Shown here piece after piece: positions 55,204 to 64,000 of a stretch of DNA of 64,000 nt. The notes beneath the pieces were generated by a model. The model worked only from the letters and a program-made list of their open reading frames with translations. It searched no databases and was not told where the DNA came from. Location of the stretch: NCBI GenBank assembly GCA_011525385.1, contig WTGF01000049.1, positions 17,565 through 81,564 on the forward strand, read 5' to 3'. Made by a program: the position numbers and the translations under genes. Position 1 is the first letter of the stretch, and every line of letters begins with the position of its first letter. Origin of the DNA: Chloroflexota bacterium (lineage in GTDB: Bacteria; Chloroflexota; Anaerolineae; Aggregatilineales; Phototrophicaceae).

Positions 55204-56193
55204 ATGGTGCAAGTCTTGGTGACCGGCGGCGCCGGTTACATTGGCAGCCACGTCGTGCAGATGTTGATCGAACTTGGTTACGACGTTGTGGTATACGACA
55301 ATCTGAGCACAGGCAATCGACAGGCCGTTCACCCGGATGCCAAATTGATCGTGGGCGACCTTCACGATGTCGAGGCGCTGCAAATTGCCTTCTCTTCGCA
55401 TCGGTTTGAGGGGATCCTGCATTTTGCTTCGCAAATCCTGGTCAGCGAAAGCATGCAGAAACCCTTCTTGTACTTGCGCGACAACCTTTACACCATCGTC
55501 AATGTATTGGAGTGCGCTAGCCTGCACGACGTCAAGCGCTTCATCCTCTCGTCAACCGCCAATCTCTTTGACAATCCCGCGCGCATCCCTATTGGCGAAG
55601 AGGAAGCGCTTGCCCCCGGCAGCGTCTACGGCGAAACGAAGTATATGGCCGAGCGACTACTGGCCTGGATGGACCGACTTTACGGCATCAAATATTGTTG
55701 CCTGCGCTATTTTAACGCCTGCGGCGCCCATCCCGACGGACATATCGGCGAGGCGCACGATCCGGAGTCGCATCTCATACCGTTGGTGCTGCAAGTGGCC
55801 CTGGGGCAGCGCGACGCCATCGATATTTACGGGACCGACTACGATACGCCCGACGGCACCTGCGTCCGCGACTACGTACATGTGCTTGATCTGGCGCGAG
55901 CGCATATCCTGGCGCTGGAGGCCTTGCGAGACGGCGCCAGCACTGTCTATAACCTGGGCAGCGGCAGCGGTTATTCCGTGCGCGAGGTCATCGAGAGCGC
56001 GCGACAAGTTACCGGACAGACCATCCCCGTGAACGAAGCGCCGCGCCGCGCCGGCGACCTGCCCGTGCTGGTCGCCGACAGCGACAAAATCGGGCGCGAA
56101 CTCGGTTGGGAAACGCAATACAACAGCCTCGAGACGATCATCCAAACAGCCTGGAACTGGCATCGCCGCCATCCCCACGGTTACCAAGCCTAG
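55204..56193 (+). CDS. galE: UDP-glucose 4-epimerase
   Basis: 329 aa from ATG 55204 (GGGAGGCAAAG upstream). [20 protein letters not shown] is the NAD-binding start, and the catalytic Ser and YxxxK are in [10 protein letters not shown] and [12 protein letters not shown] (Tyr and Lys in YGETK). [24 protein letters not shown] and [13 protein letters not shown] follow the GalE pattern. Interconverts UDP-glucose and UDP-galactose for envelope sugars. Isolated, so its client pathway is not shown. Confidence 0.93.
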   Translation: MVQVLVTGGAGYIGSHVVQMLIELGYDVVVYDNLSTGNRQAVHPDAKLIVGDLHDVEALQIAFSSHRFEGILHFASQILVSESMQKPFLYLRDNLYTIVNVLECASLHDVKRFILSSTANLFDNPARIPIGEEEALAPGSVYGETKYMAERLLAWMDRLYGIKYCCLRYFNACGAHPDGHIGEAHDPESHLIPLVLQVALGQRDAIDIYGTDYDTPDGTCVRDYVHVLDLARAHILALEALRDGASTVYNLGSGSGYSVREVIESARQVTGQTIPVNEAPRRAGDLPVLVADSDKIGRELGWETQYNSLETIIQTAWNWHRRHPHGYQA

Positions 56194-56246
56194 TGATGAA
56201 AAGATAAAGCGAGCTTGTATCATTCTCGACCGAAGGAGAGATTGAT

Positions 56247-57128
56247 ATGACCCGACTCGCGGCGCTGGCCGATATTCATGGCAACCTGCCCGCTCTGCAA
56301 GCCGTCATCGACGACATGCGCCAGTTCAAAGTCGATCAGGTCGTCGTGGCCGGCGACAGCGTCAATTGGGGACCCTTTTCGCGCCAAGTGCTGGAGCTGG
56401 TCTTTCAGCGGCGCTGGGCGCTCATCCGTGGCAACAACGCCTTTTACGCGCTCGACTACAATACCATTCGCGCGCCAGATCACTGGGCGAGTTTCAGCTT
56501 GCCGCCGATCCTGCGCGAGCAGCTGGGCAGCGACTGGCTCAAAGCGCTTAGCTGCCTGCCCGATTCGCTTTCCCTGCGCTTTGTCGATGCGCCGCCTCTG
56601 CGTGTGTTCCACGGCCTGCCCGACAATCCCTGGCAGGCAATCTTCCCCGGCACAGCTAGGGACGAAATCGCGGGATGGCTTCGCGACGTGCGAGAAGGTA
56701 CAGTCATCTGTGCGCATAGCCATATCCCCATGGAACGGAGCGTCGACTGCTGGCAGATCTTCAATCCAGGTTCCGTCGGCGTCCCGCTCGATGGTGAATT
56801 CAGCGCCAGCTACATGATCCTCGACGGAGATACAAAGGGCTGGGAGCTGGTGGCGCATCGCCGCGTTCGTTTCGACTACGATCCGCTCTACCGTGAATTT
56901 GAGCGACAGAACTTCGTCGAACGCGGCGGCGTGACAGCGCGTCTGGTGATCGAAGAGTTCCGCAGCGCCCGCCTGCAAGTGCATCCCTTTATCCTTTGGA
57001 AAGCAAAGCACTTTGCCGATCGCCCGGACGATTTCGAACTTCTGCGCGCCTTTCTTGAGTTGGACGACATCAGCGAGTATATGCCCGCCGCATATCGCAA
57101 CCTGAAAGGCCGCCTTCACCGCGATTGA
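56247..57128 (+). CDS. Calcineurin-like metallophosphoesterase
   Basis: 293 aa. Metal ligands: LADIHGNLPAL (Asp, His), VVVAGDSVNWGP (Asp), RGNNAFY (Asn where GNHE is usual), VICAHSHIPM and IFNPGSVGVP (His). It matches the YfcE/MJ0936-like family of cytosolic phosphodiesterases. The loss of the His in GNH(D/E) may change activity. The final ~80 residues form an additional domain (LVIEEFRSARLQVHPFILWK). GAAGGAGAG ribosome site. Followed by DUF2277 after 56 bp. Confidence 0.8.
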   Translation: MTRLAALADIHGNLPALQAVIDDMRQFKVDQVVVAGDSVNWGPFSRQVLELVFQRRWALIRGNNAFYALDYNTIRAPDHWASFSLPPILREQLGSDWLKALSCLPDSLSLRFVDAPPLRVFHGLPDNPWQAIFPGTARDEIAGWLRDVREGTVICAHSHIPMERSVDCWQIFNPGSVGVPLDGEFSASYMILDGDTKGWELVAHRRVRFDYDPLYREFERQNFVERGGVTARLVIEEFRSARLQVHPFILWKAKHFADRPDDFELLRAFLELDDISEYMPAAYRNLKGRLHRD

Positions 57129-57184
57129 GCTTTAAGGACGTGCTAGAATATTTGAACAGTGGACAAAGTTTCGAGGAAACTGCA

Positions 57185-57457
57185 ATGTGCCGCAATATAA
57201 GAACGCTTTACAATTACGATCCGCCCAGTACGGCCGACGATATCGAAGCCGCCGCCCGGCAATACGTGCGCAAGGTCAGCGGCTTCCGCAAGCCCGCGGC
57301 GGCCAACAAAGCGGCCTTTGAACGCGCAGTCACCGAGATTGCCGGCGCGACCGCGGCGCTGCTCAACAGCTTGCAAACGAGCGCCCCGCCCCGCGACCGC
57401 GCGTCCGAAATCGCCAAAGCGCGGGCGCGCAATGCCAAACGCTTCGGCCTCTCATAA
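57185..57457 (+). CDS. DUF2277 family protein
   Basis: 90 aa from ATG 57185 (GAGGAA upstream; the frame is open upstream but family members start MCRNI). MCRNIRTLYNYDPPSTADDI, AARQYVRKVSGFRKPAAANK and SAPPRDRASEIAKARARNAKR are near-identical to DUF2277 consensus. Function unknown. Between the phosphoesterase and the oxidoreductase, all same direction. Confidence 0.88.
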   Translation: MCRNIRTLYNYDPPSTADDIEAAARQYVRKVSGFRKPAAANKAAFERAVTEIAGATAALLNSLQTSAPPRDRASEIAKARARNAKRFGLS

Positions 57458-57526
57458 GCTGTTTACAGCCTTGGCGCCGTCGTTTAGACTGTTGCTAAAT
57501 CTTCAAATGGCTCCAGAGGCTTCCCC

Positions 57527-58564
57527 ATGACAGAGCTTGGCGAATCGATGATGGCGGCGCGCATCGCCCGAATCGGCAAACCGCGCGTGCTCAAATACGA
57601 ACGATGCCCGATGCCGATACCCGCCCCCGACGAAGCGCTGGTTAGAATTCACGCCACATCCGCCAATCCCGGTGATCTGCTCTTTCGAGATGGACGCTTC
57701 ATCATCCGCAAGCCCTTGCCGCATATCCTGGGAAATGATCTCGCGGGAGAAATCGCGGGACTCGGGGAAGATGTCAGCGGATGGGAGCCGGGCGACCGCG
57801 TCGCTGCCTGCTTCGAGGGGCTGGGGCGTGAACGCGACGGCAGTTACGCGGAGTACTGCGCCGTGCCAGCCGATCATTTGGTCAAAATGCCCGACTCCTT
57901 AGACTTTCAAGTCGCGGTTGCTGCTGGCGCTTCCTTTGCCAATGCCTGGACAGCGCTGGTCGGCAATGGCAAGATCAAGAAGGCCGATCGCGCGGTGATC
58001 CAGGGCGCGGCAAGCCCGCTCGGTATCGCCGCTGTGCAAATCGCCAGCGCCAAAGGATCGCAAGTTATCGCTATCAGCGGCAGCGAGAGCGCGGCGCAAT
58101 TGCGAGAGATCGGCGCGAATATCGTCCTGGATGACGCCGGCAGCGATCTCGTGCGGCAAGTTAAGGTAGCCACCGGCGAACTGGGCGCGACGCTTGTCCT
58201 GCATAGCTCGGATACGGATGGGCTGGCGCAATCCATCGATATGCTCGACTACAAGGGGAGACTGGTCCTGGCAGCGCCTGCAAAAGTCCGCGACTCTCGA
58301 ATCAATTTAATGGACGTCTACTTGAAGAACCTCAGCATCCTGGGTTCCTACGACTCGCTGCGGACCAGGGATTTCGAATCAATTCTCCTTGATTTCGCGA
58401 AAGACAAGTATCAGCCCGCCATTGACGAGACGCTGCCCCTCAGCAAAGCGCGGGTAGCGCACGAAAAGATGGAAAAGAACCCCGGCTTCGGCAAGATCGT
58501 TCTAGTGCCCGATTCGGTCTTGGAAGCGGCGAAGAAACCGGCCAGTTGGATACCCATCGACTGA
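57527..58564 (+). CDS. Zinc-independent medium-chain dehydrogenase/quinone oxidoreductase
   Basis: 345 aa. The GroES-like N-terminal part has IHATSANPGDLLFRDGRF and PHILGNDLAGEIAGLGEDVSGWEPGDRV. The nucleotide site is VIQGAASPLGIAAVQIASAKG (AxxGxxG-type, NADPH class), and ANIVLDD and DYKGRLVLAAP follow. No catalytic Cys/His zinc ligands are seen, as in QOR-type enzymes. Start: ATG 57527 or ATG 57548 (MMAARIARI). Last gene of the plus-strand run; convergent with holB. Confidence 0.85.
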   Translation: MTELGESMMAARIARIGKPRVLKYERCPMPIPAPDEALVRIHATSANPGDLLFRDGRFIIRKPLPHILGNDLAGEIAGLGEDVSGWEPGDRVAACFEGLGRERDGSYAEYCAVPADHLVKMPDSLDFQVAVAAGASFANAWTALVGNGKIKKADRAVIQGAASPLGIAAVQIASAKGSQVIAISGSESAAQLREIGANIVLDDAGSDLVRQVKVATGELGATLVLHSSDTDGLAQSIDMLDYKGRLVLAAPAKVRDSRINLMDVYLKNLSILGSYDSLRTRDFESILLDFAKDKYQPAIDETLPLSKARVAHEKMEKNPGFGKIVLVPDSVLEAAKKPASWIPID

Positions 58565-58570
58565 CCGGGC

Positions 58571-59590
58571 TTAATCCAAACCCGGATACTCCAGAAACAA
58601 GACATCCAGCGCCAGCCTGACATTGGCATTGGTTTCCAGGGCGCGCGCGGCCCGTCGCGTGGCATTGAGCGCGTCCAATGCTTGCGCCGGATTCGCTCGC
58701 ATCGCCAGCGCGCGTATCTCATCCTTGCGGTCGCTGTTGCAGGGCTTCACCGGCGTCTCGTAACACTCTAGCAGCAAGTCGCGCCAATACGTTTGCCATA
58801 TGTCCAGGGTCGTGCGCAACTGACCTTTGTCCCGCGCCAGTTTGCGACTGAGCTGCTCGGCAATCTTCAGGCGATCCACGCGGCCGCCGCGTAGAACGTC
58901 CCGCAGAAGATCCAGGAATGTCGCTCTGGATTCAAGAAGCGTTTCATCGTCCAGCGCGGCCAGCGCCCAGCCGATGCGCCCGCTGCTCAGCCGAGCGATC
59001 AGCTCCGCGCGGTCCGCTTCCGCGCCGCGTCTGATCAAATGATCCTTAACAAGCTCCAATGACAAGGGACGCAAAGGTATGATCTGTGTACGGCTGCGGA
59101 TGGTCGAAAGAATGCCTTCCGTTGATCCCGCCAGTAGCAAAAGAACCGCATGTTCCGCCGGTTCTTCCAAGGTCTTGAGCAGAGCGTCCTGCGCTTGTGG
59201 CAGCACCTGGTCAAAGTCGTCGAGCATCGCCACGCGATAGCGCGAGGCATAAGGCTTCAGCGCCAATAGGCGCATCACATCACGAACCGCGTCGATTTTC
59301 AAGCGACCGCTTTCATCCGCGCGCGCGAGGATTAGATCAGGATCGCTACCACTGACAATACCGCGGCAGGATCGGCAGTTGCCGCAAGGACGTCCCGCGA
59401 TATCTTCCGATTCACAATTGAGCGCCATAGCGAAGGTCTGAGCCAGGGTCATCTTGCCCACGGAGGAACTGCCTGTGAACAAATAAGCATGACGGCTGCG
59501 CCCATTCAGCAGGCCACGCCGCAGAAACTCCACCGCCCACTCGTGTCCTACGATGTTCCAGTTGTGATTACCGCCAATAGTCTCGTTCAT
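58571..59590 (-). CDS. holB: DNA polymerase III subunit delta-prime
   Basis: 339 aa. VGHEWAVEFLRRGLLNGRSRHAYLFTGSSSVGKMTLAQTF includes the P-loop-like GSSSVGKMT. The zinc-finger cysteines are in CESEDIAGRPCGNCRSC, followed by LKTLEEPAEHAVLLLLAG and STIRSRTQIIPLRPL (sensor-1/SRC-type). Clamp-loader subunit. The small delta-interacting C-terminal region ends LALDVLFLEYPGLD. Co-present with holA (11 kb), as expected for a chromosome. Confidence 0.9.
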   Translation of the reverse strand: MNETIGGNHNWNIVGHEWAVEFLRRGLLNGRSRHAYLFTGSSSVGKMTLAQTFAMALNCESEDIAGRPCGNCRSCRGIVSGSDPDLILARADESGRLKIDAVRDVMRLLALKPYASRYRVAMLDDFDQVLPQAQDALLKTLEEPAEHAVLLLLAGSTEGILSTIRSRTQIIPLRPLSLELVKDHLIRRGAEADRAELIARLSSGRIGWALAALDDETLLESRATFLDLLRDVLRGGRVDRLKIAEQLSRKLARDKGQLRTTLDIWQTYWRDLLLECYETPVKPCNSDRKDEIRALAMRANPAQALDALNATRRAARALETNANVRLALDVLFLEYPGLD

Positions 59591-59694
59591 ACGTCAATTA
59601 TACCGTTGCGGAATATGATTAGGAAATGACGCATTGTCTTCGCCCAGTCCGTTATTTGCTCATCCTGATTCAAGACTCAGGCGGCCGCTCACCC

Positions 59695-59700
59695 TATAAT
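59695..59700 (+). promoter_or_regulatory. TATAAT -10 element upstream of the Ig/PPC-repeat protein
   Basis: Perfect TATAAT 75 bp before ATG 59775; -35 not clear. Confidence 0.35.
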
Positions 59701-59774
59701 TGTTCATAGCCACTGAATAAAATGGCGCTACGGTTTGGTTTGCTGTCCGCATGGTCCGGGCGAAGGGTTTTGAA

Positions 59775-62309
59775 ATGCCATCTTCCATCTCGCTGTTTGA
59801 AACGCGCCTGACCCCGCGGCATCGGCCGATTTCGGGTCTGCGACTCGTTATCGTGTCTCTGCTTTTCATCGCGTTCGCCTTAACCGCGCCGGCACAAGAT
59901 GCGCCGACCGTGACAATCACGCCGGACTCGGGCCAAGTCGAAAGCGCGCTGCTAACGATTCTAGTCGAAGGATTGCAGCCGAGCGCTGTTTACTCGATAG
60001 AGTTCCTCTTTGAGGGCGAGGTCGTTTTCAGCAGCGAGGAAACGAGCGATGATCAAGGCGTCATCACTTTCCCGGTCGGTAGTACCGAAGGAGATCTTCC
60101 TGGCATTTACACTGTTCAGGTGGTACAAGACGGCGAAGCGCTCGCCAGCGCGGACTTCGAACTGACGGCGAAAGAAGCGGTCAAAGAACTGCCGGGCGAG
60201 GTCACCGTGACACCATCCTCCGGTCCTATCGGCACATTGCACACGATCAAGATCGCCGAACTCGACGCTCAAACGCGTTATACAATAGAGATTACCGCCA
60301 GCGAATCGCAGCAGGTTGCCTATCGCCGCGCGCGCAACAGCGACCAGGACGGCATCATCGAGATTGAAGTCTTCGCGGAAGAAGGCGATAGTCCCGGTCA
60401 GCAAGCGATCGCTATTTACGACTCGGAAGGCGAAACGATTGCCGAAGGCGAATTCACCATCGACGCGCCACCCGAGCGGGAAGTTGCAGTTATCGTCATG
60501 CCACCCGTAATTGAAGCGGGGAGCTCGGTCGAAATCAGCGTCAGTGGGCTCTCGGCCTTCGACAGCGTTAGCGCCCAAGTCAAGTCGGCCGATGGCGTGC
60601 TGATTGACACCGTCATGGCGCGCGCCTCAAGGGACGGTGAGGTCAACCTGATCTTTGCGGGTCCCGACGACATGGAAGAAGGCCGCTACGATATCGAAAT
60701 TTTCGCGGAGGGGGACGAAGTGGCGACCGCCACTTTGACGATTGGAGAGGTCGCGGATACCGAATTGGCCTCAGCCGCCGTCGTCTCTGTCACGCCGCCG
60801 AGCGCAGCCATCGGTTCGGAGCACCTGATTGAGGTCAGCGGATTGCAGCCGGGCCAGGACTACAGGTTGAACATCCTCGATCCGGATGGCGCCGAGGAAT
60901 ACGCTACCGGGCGCACTGCTGATGCGGCAGGCGCGTTCAACTTGAGAATCAGCAGCACGCCCGAAGATGACATCGGCTTATATACGGTCGAAATCCGTGA
61001 TGAAACGGGTGAAATCCTGTTGGCAAGCGCGGCGCTCGAAATCACCTTTGACGCCGACGAAGGCGGGAGCGACGCCATCGCCACGATTGAACCGCAATCC
61101 GCGGCGCTTGGGTCGAGCCATGTGATTCTGGTGAGCAATTTGACGCCGGGCGAGCGGGTTAACTTTGATGTGACCTTCGCTGGCAAGTCCGTCTACACGA
61201 GCAGTAAAACAGCGGACGCGGCGGGCATGGTTCGGCTGGAACTGGTGACGGGCGCCGGGGACGCCCCGGGCGATTATCTGATCACCGCTATGCGCGAAAC
61301 CGGCAATCAGCCGACGGTCGTTTTAAGCGCAACCAGCGAAGAAGCCCCGGTCCCGGCAGCTATCGTGTCAATGGGAGCGGGAGATGTGATAGAAGGCAGC
61401 CTGGCCGATGGCCGCGCCGAGATCAGGTTCGACGGCGAGGGTGGTCGATACATGAGAATTGCGGTTCGATCCGACGATTTTGACCCCGCGGCTGCCCTAT
61501 TCGATCGCGACGAGAGTGAGATCGCCTTTAATGACGACAGCCGCGGGCGCAAGTCAGCGGTTATCGGTCCGCTGAAGATGCCCTACAGCGGCAGCTATGT
61601 TTTGGAGATCTTCCCGTCTCCCCCCCTCGCGGATGCAGCGGGCATCGAAGGCGATTTCGTCCTGAGCATTGATCCGGTAAGCGTCGTGAGAATCGACGAC
61701 GTCAATGCCATACCCTTCTCGCTCAGCGCCGCTATGCCGGCGGCATATTATGAATTGCCGGTGAGAACAGGCGACAGCCTGACGCTCACCGTCGACAGCA
61801 ACGGAAATCTGGACACCGTTTTGCAGGTGCTCTCGTCCGATGGCTTCGAATTGGCCTTCGACGACGACAGCGGTCCCGGCTTTGACGCGGAAGTCAGCAA
61901 TTTGATCTTCGATCGCGACGATACTTACATCCTGGCAGTTTCGGCATTTGACGAGCTGGCCACTGGCAGCGGCAGCATAACCGTGAGCCAGAATCCAGCG
62001 CGCGCGCTCGAAGATGGCGAAGTCATCATCACCCTTAGCGACAAAGCCATTCGCGATCTGGTCATCTTCCACGCTGAAGCAGACGAATTGCTAATTCTCA
62101 ATCTGGAGGTGCTATCGGGGGGCGTCGAAGATCTCTTTGTCGTCGCCACGGTCGACGGCATGGAAGTGATGTCCTACAGCACGATGGGCGTACCGGATCG
62201 ACTGCCTTTGGCGTTCATCACGCCCATGAGCGGCCAGGTGGTCGTCAGCCTGGAGAAATTCGGCTTCGACGACAGGATCTCGCTGGCGGTCTCGCTTGAG
62301 CGGCCATGA
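59775..62309 (+). CDS. Large secreted Ig-like repeat protein with C-terminal PPC-like domains
   Basis: 844 aa from ATG 59775 (GAAGGG 7 bp upstream); ATG 59751 would add eight residues. A signal peptide (about 22-42, LVIVSLLFIAFALTAPAQ) leads to about five ~100-residue repeats with the pattern V.I.P..G..GS.H.I.V.GL (VTVTPSSGPIGTLHTIKIAEL, VSVTPPSAAIGSEHLIEVSG, ATIEPQSAALGSSHVILVSN). Two or three domains with D-x-DPAAALFD and NDDSRGRKSA then resemble pre-peptidase C-terminal (PPC) domains (AFDDDSGPGFDAEVS in the second). No enzyme motif. Likely a cell-surface or matrix protein. Very acidic. Confidence 0.72.
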   Translation: MPSSISLFETRLTPRHRPISGLRLVIVSLLFIAFALTAPAQDAPTVTITPDSGQVESALLTILVEGLQPSAVYSIEFLFEGEVVFSSEETSDDQGVITFPVGSTEGDLPGIYTVQVVQDGEALASADFELTAKEAVKELPGEVTVTPSSGPIGTLHTIKIAELDAQTRYTIEITASESQQVAYRRARNSDQDGIIEIEVFAEEGDSPGQQAIAIYDSEGETIAEGEFTIDAPPEREVAVIVMPPVIEAGSSVEISVSGLSAFDSVSAQVKSADGVLIDTVMARASRDGEVNLIFAGPDDMEEGRYDIEIFAEGDEVATATLTIGEVADTELASAAVVSVTPPSAAIGSEHLIEVSGLQPGQDYRLNILDPDGAEEYATGRTADAAGAFNLRISSTPEDDIGLYTVEIRDETGEILLASAALEITFDADEGGSDAIATIEPQSAALGSSHVILVSNLTPGERVNFDVTFAGKSVYTSSKTADAAGMVRLELVTGAGDAPGDYLITAMRETGNQPTVVLSATSEEAPVPAAIVSMGAGDVIEGSLADGRAEIRFDGEGGRYMRIAVRSDDFDPAAALFDRDESEIAFNDDSRGRKSAVIGPLKMPYSGSYVLEIFPSPPLADAAGIEGDFVLSIDPVSVVRIDDVNAIPFSLSAAMPAAYYELPVRTGDSLTLTVDSNGNLDTVLQVLSSDGFELAFDDDSGPGFDAEVSNLIFDRDDTYILAVSAFDELATGSGSITVSQNPARALEDGEVIITLSDKAIRDLVIFHAEADELLILNLEVLSGGVEDLFVVATVDGMEVMSYSTMGVPDRLPLAFITPMSGQVVVSLEKFGFDDRISLAVSLERP

Positions 62310-62376
62310 GATCCGGGAAACAGGGCGGGCTGGCTGAATACGAGAAGCTCGCCCAGCCGGTCCGGCTTCACATCGT

Positions 62377-63768
62377 CTAGTAGATTTGCAGCCCCCTCGC
62401 CTCTCGCACCCCGTCGCGCCAGGCTTCGCTGCGCCCATTGTGCGCCGGCTGCTGCTTGACCCGCAAGCCGGATAGCGCGGCAACTTCGCGCTCGGCGTAA
62501 AAGTCGTCCATTTGCCGCTTTAATTCAGCCGCGATCTCTGGGCAGGCATGGTAGAGATTGTGCCGTTCCAGCGGATCGGCCTCCAGATCAAACAGGTCCT
62601 GAGGTCCGGCCGGATAACGATAGACCAGCTTCCAGCGTTCATCGCGGATCATGCGCAGATCGCCGTATTCGCCGAAGCGGGTATTATCCCAGTTGATCAT
62701 TTCCCCTCGCAATAGCGGGGCATAGGATCGGCCGGTATTGACCTCGGATAGCGGCGCCTTGACGCCGGCAAGCTCGCAGATCGTATGGAAACTGTCGTAG
62801 TGGTCGACATAGTTTTCCAATACCCCCGCGCGGACGCCGGCGCCCGAGACGATAAGGGGCACTTGCAGCGAAACCTCGTACATGTTGAGCGGACGGGTGC
62901 TGTTTCCTTTGCCGAAAAAGCCGTTATGCCCCATTGCGCAGCCGTGATCGGAGGTGTAGATGATCACCGTGTTTTCCCAGTGTCCCCGCACTTTCAGCGC
63001 AGCAACAATGCGGGCGATATTGTCGTCGATCTCGGTCACCGACGCGTAATAACCGATGTAGCGGTCGCGCAGGTCACCTTCGCTGAGTTCGTTGCCGCCG
63101 CCTTCGTTCTTGACCCAGGGATGCGGGTCCCAAGGCGGGATCTCGGCGAAGGGGCAATCTTGATAGCGCGCCGTCTGCAGCGGATCGTGGGTACCCTGTC
63201 GATAGGGGGAGTGCGTGGCGATGTAGCCGATGTTGAGGAAAAACGGCTTGTCTTCGGGAACCGTATCCAGGAATTCGATGGCGTGATCGGTTATGAAGCG
63301 CGACTTGTTTCCGGTCAGTTCGACCATGTCGCCATTGCGCACGTAGGTATAGGCGCCGTTGTGCGCGCCCTGCCAGCCCGGCAATCCGAAATAATAGTCC
63401 GCGCCTTTCGGCGTCAAATGCGATTGACCCAGGTGCCATTTGCCGCTCAAACCGGTGTGATAGCCCGCGGCCCCCAGGTATTCGAAAAGAGTCCTTGTCC
63501 CGCCCAGCCAATCCCGCTCGCCGATCTCGGGAATAGCCTCTTCCAGCCAGTCATGTATGCCCACCTGCGAAGCGGTCTTGCCGGTCAAGAGGCAAGCGCG
63601 CGCCGGCGAGCAGACCGGCGTCGGGGTATAAGCCCGCGCGAAACGCGTACCCGCCGCCGCCAGCGCGTCGATAGTCGGCGTATGCACTTCGGGATTGCCG
63701 TAGCAGCCGTTGGCCCAAGCGCCGTGGTCGTCGGTCAGGAATAATACGATATTGGGTCGCTCAATCAT
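62377..63768 (-). CDS. Sulfatase of the alkaline-phosphatase superfamily (Cys-type)
   Basis: 463 aa. PNIVLFLTDDHG supplies the metal-binding Asp pair (13-14), PVCSPARACLLTG the formylglycine target (Cys53 in CSPAR), LSGKWHLG the Lys/His pair and YTSDHGCAMGHNGFFGK the second metal site. Hydrolyses a sulfate ester; substrate unknown. No signal peptide, so cytoplasmic. Needs conversion of Cys53 to formylglycine; the maturase encoded at 48249-49547 is a candidate. The C-terminal half has DLFDLEADPLERHNLY, typical of choline/heparan-type sulfatases. Confidence 0.92.
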   Translation of the reverse strand: MIERPNIVLFLTDDHGAWANGCYGNPEVHTPTIDALAAAGTRFARAYTPTPVCSPARACLLTGKTASQVGIHDWLEEAIPEIGERDWLGGTRTLFEYLGAAGYHTGLSGKWHLGQSHLTPKGADYYFGLPGWQGAHNGAYTYVRNGDMVELTGNKSRFITDHAIEFLDTVPEDKPFFLNIGYIATHSPYRQGTHDPLQTARYQDCPFAEIPPWDPHPWVKNEGGGNELSEGDLRDRYIGYYASVTEIDDNIARIVAALKVRGHWENTVIIYTSDHGCAMGHNGFFGKGNSTRPLNMYEVSLQVPLIVSGAGVRAGVLENYVDHYDSFHTICELAGVKAPLSEVNTGRSYAPLLRGEMINWDNTRFGEYGDLRMIRDERWKLVYRYPAGPQDLFDLEADPLERHNLYHACPEIAAELKRQMDDFYAEREVAALSGLRVKQQPAHNGRSEAWRDGVREARGLQIY

Positions 63769-63947
63769 CTTCGATCTCCATAAGGTTCGGAAGAACCGGC
63801 AGAAGTGTAGTCCATCACTAGCGTCTGCATAACCCCGACGGCGGGTTTCGACGGGCAGTTGATCTCAAGGCGCGCTGGATAAAAGAAGCGCAATTCGTCC
63901 TCAAATGCTGGGAAAATGCCATCAATTTGCCCTCGTTTTGGGTAACA

Positions 63948-64000
63948 GTATAGATACAGTATGTATACGGGGGGGGGGGGTATACATACTGTATCTATAC
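63948..64000. repeat. Perfect 21-bp inverted repeat around a run of G
   Basis: Left arm 63948-63968 and right arm 63980-64000 are exact reverse complements. The spacer 63969-63979 is all G (11 G, 12 counting the arm). Each arm is AT-rich with nested GTATAC palindromes. It ends exactly at the window edge. Confidence 0.9.

Noticed and set aside
1..64000. CRISPR array or cas genes
   Set aside because: No regularly spaced direct repeats and no Cas-like proteins seen on either strand.

Overview
The window is 64 kb of gene-dense, fairly GC-rich bacterial chromosome. It best fits a heterotrophic, aerobically respiring member of the Chloroflexota (Anaerolineae-like). That assignment is an inference from several gene types together: a bacterial Elp3, an A2-type caa3 oxidase cluster, a succinate dehydrogenase with fused membrane anchors, many interspersed intergenic repeats, and scattered Uma2, HNH and Mrr-type nucleases. 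No 16S or other rRNA gene is present to confirm it.

Layout. 0-9 kb: the 5' part of elp3, an HTH gene with an operator-like promoter, ddaH, a secreted beta-propeller protein, a GH18-like membrane protein, a bactofilin-like membrane protein, KDPG aldolase, DUF1697 and cobS-cobU. 9-14 kb: an intact mrr and a degenerate mrr paralogue with remnants between them, holA, DUF6391, a dual-specificity phosphatase and a YdjC deacetylase. 14-21 kb: mutS2, a methyltransferase, a transglutaminase-like protein and a lipoprotein penicillin-binding protein. 21-27.4 kb: a caa3 cytochrome oxidase operon (coxB with cytochrome c domain, coxA, two subunit-III-type genes, an unknown membrane protein, subunit IV). 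27.4-30.3 kb: a Uma2 nuclease, OsmC, rsmA and msrA, closed by a strong bidirectional hairpin. 30.3-33.7 kb (minus strand): the operon tRNA-Thr, tRNA-Tyr, tRNA-Thr, rpmG, tRNA-Trp, secE, nusG, rplK, rplA behind two near-consensus promoters. 34-41.5 kb: two tandem 3-hydroxyacyl-CoA dehydrogenases, a coiled-coil membrane protein and the sdh operon (fused sdhCD, sdhA, small ORF, sdhB). 41.7-46.6 kb: rmuC, a YvcK-like gene, a GT-C-like membrane protein, efp and ridA.

46.7-53.9 kb is the most accessory-looking part. It holds a RelE-type toxin-antitoxin pair, a stray SEC-C fragment, an HNH nuclease with its small partner, an anaerobic sulfatase-maturase, and then an array of three stand-alone PD-(D/E)xK proteins related to the type I restriction HsdR N-terminus, plus the 5' remnant of a fourth. 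No methyltransferase or specificity subunit is nearby. A perfect 21-bp inverted repeat brackets the first two. 53.9-64 kb returns to ordinary genes: rluD, galE, a phosphoesterase, DUF2277, an oxidoreductase, holB, a large secreted Ig/PPC-repeat protein, and a Cys-type sulfatase that the maturase at 48-49.5 kb could activate. The window ends in a perfect 21-bp inverted repeat around a run of G.

Three repeat families are spread through the intergenic spaces: a ~90-bp two-hairpin element (four clear copies and one doubtful), a short GGGCGACC/GGTCGCCC palindrome (four copies), and CACAGAGG-type repeats clustered around the nuclease array.
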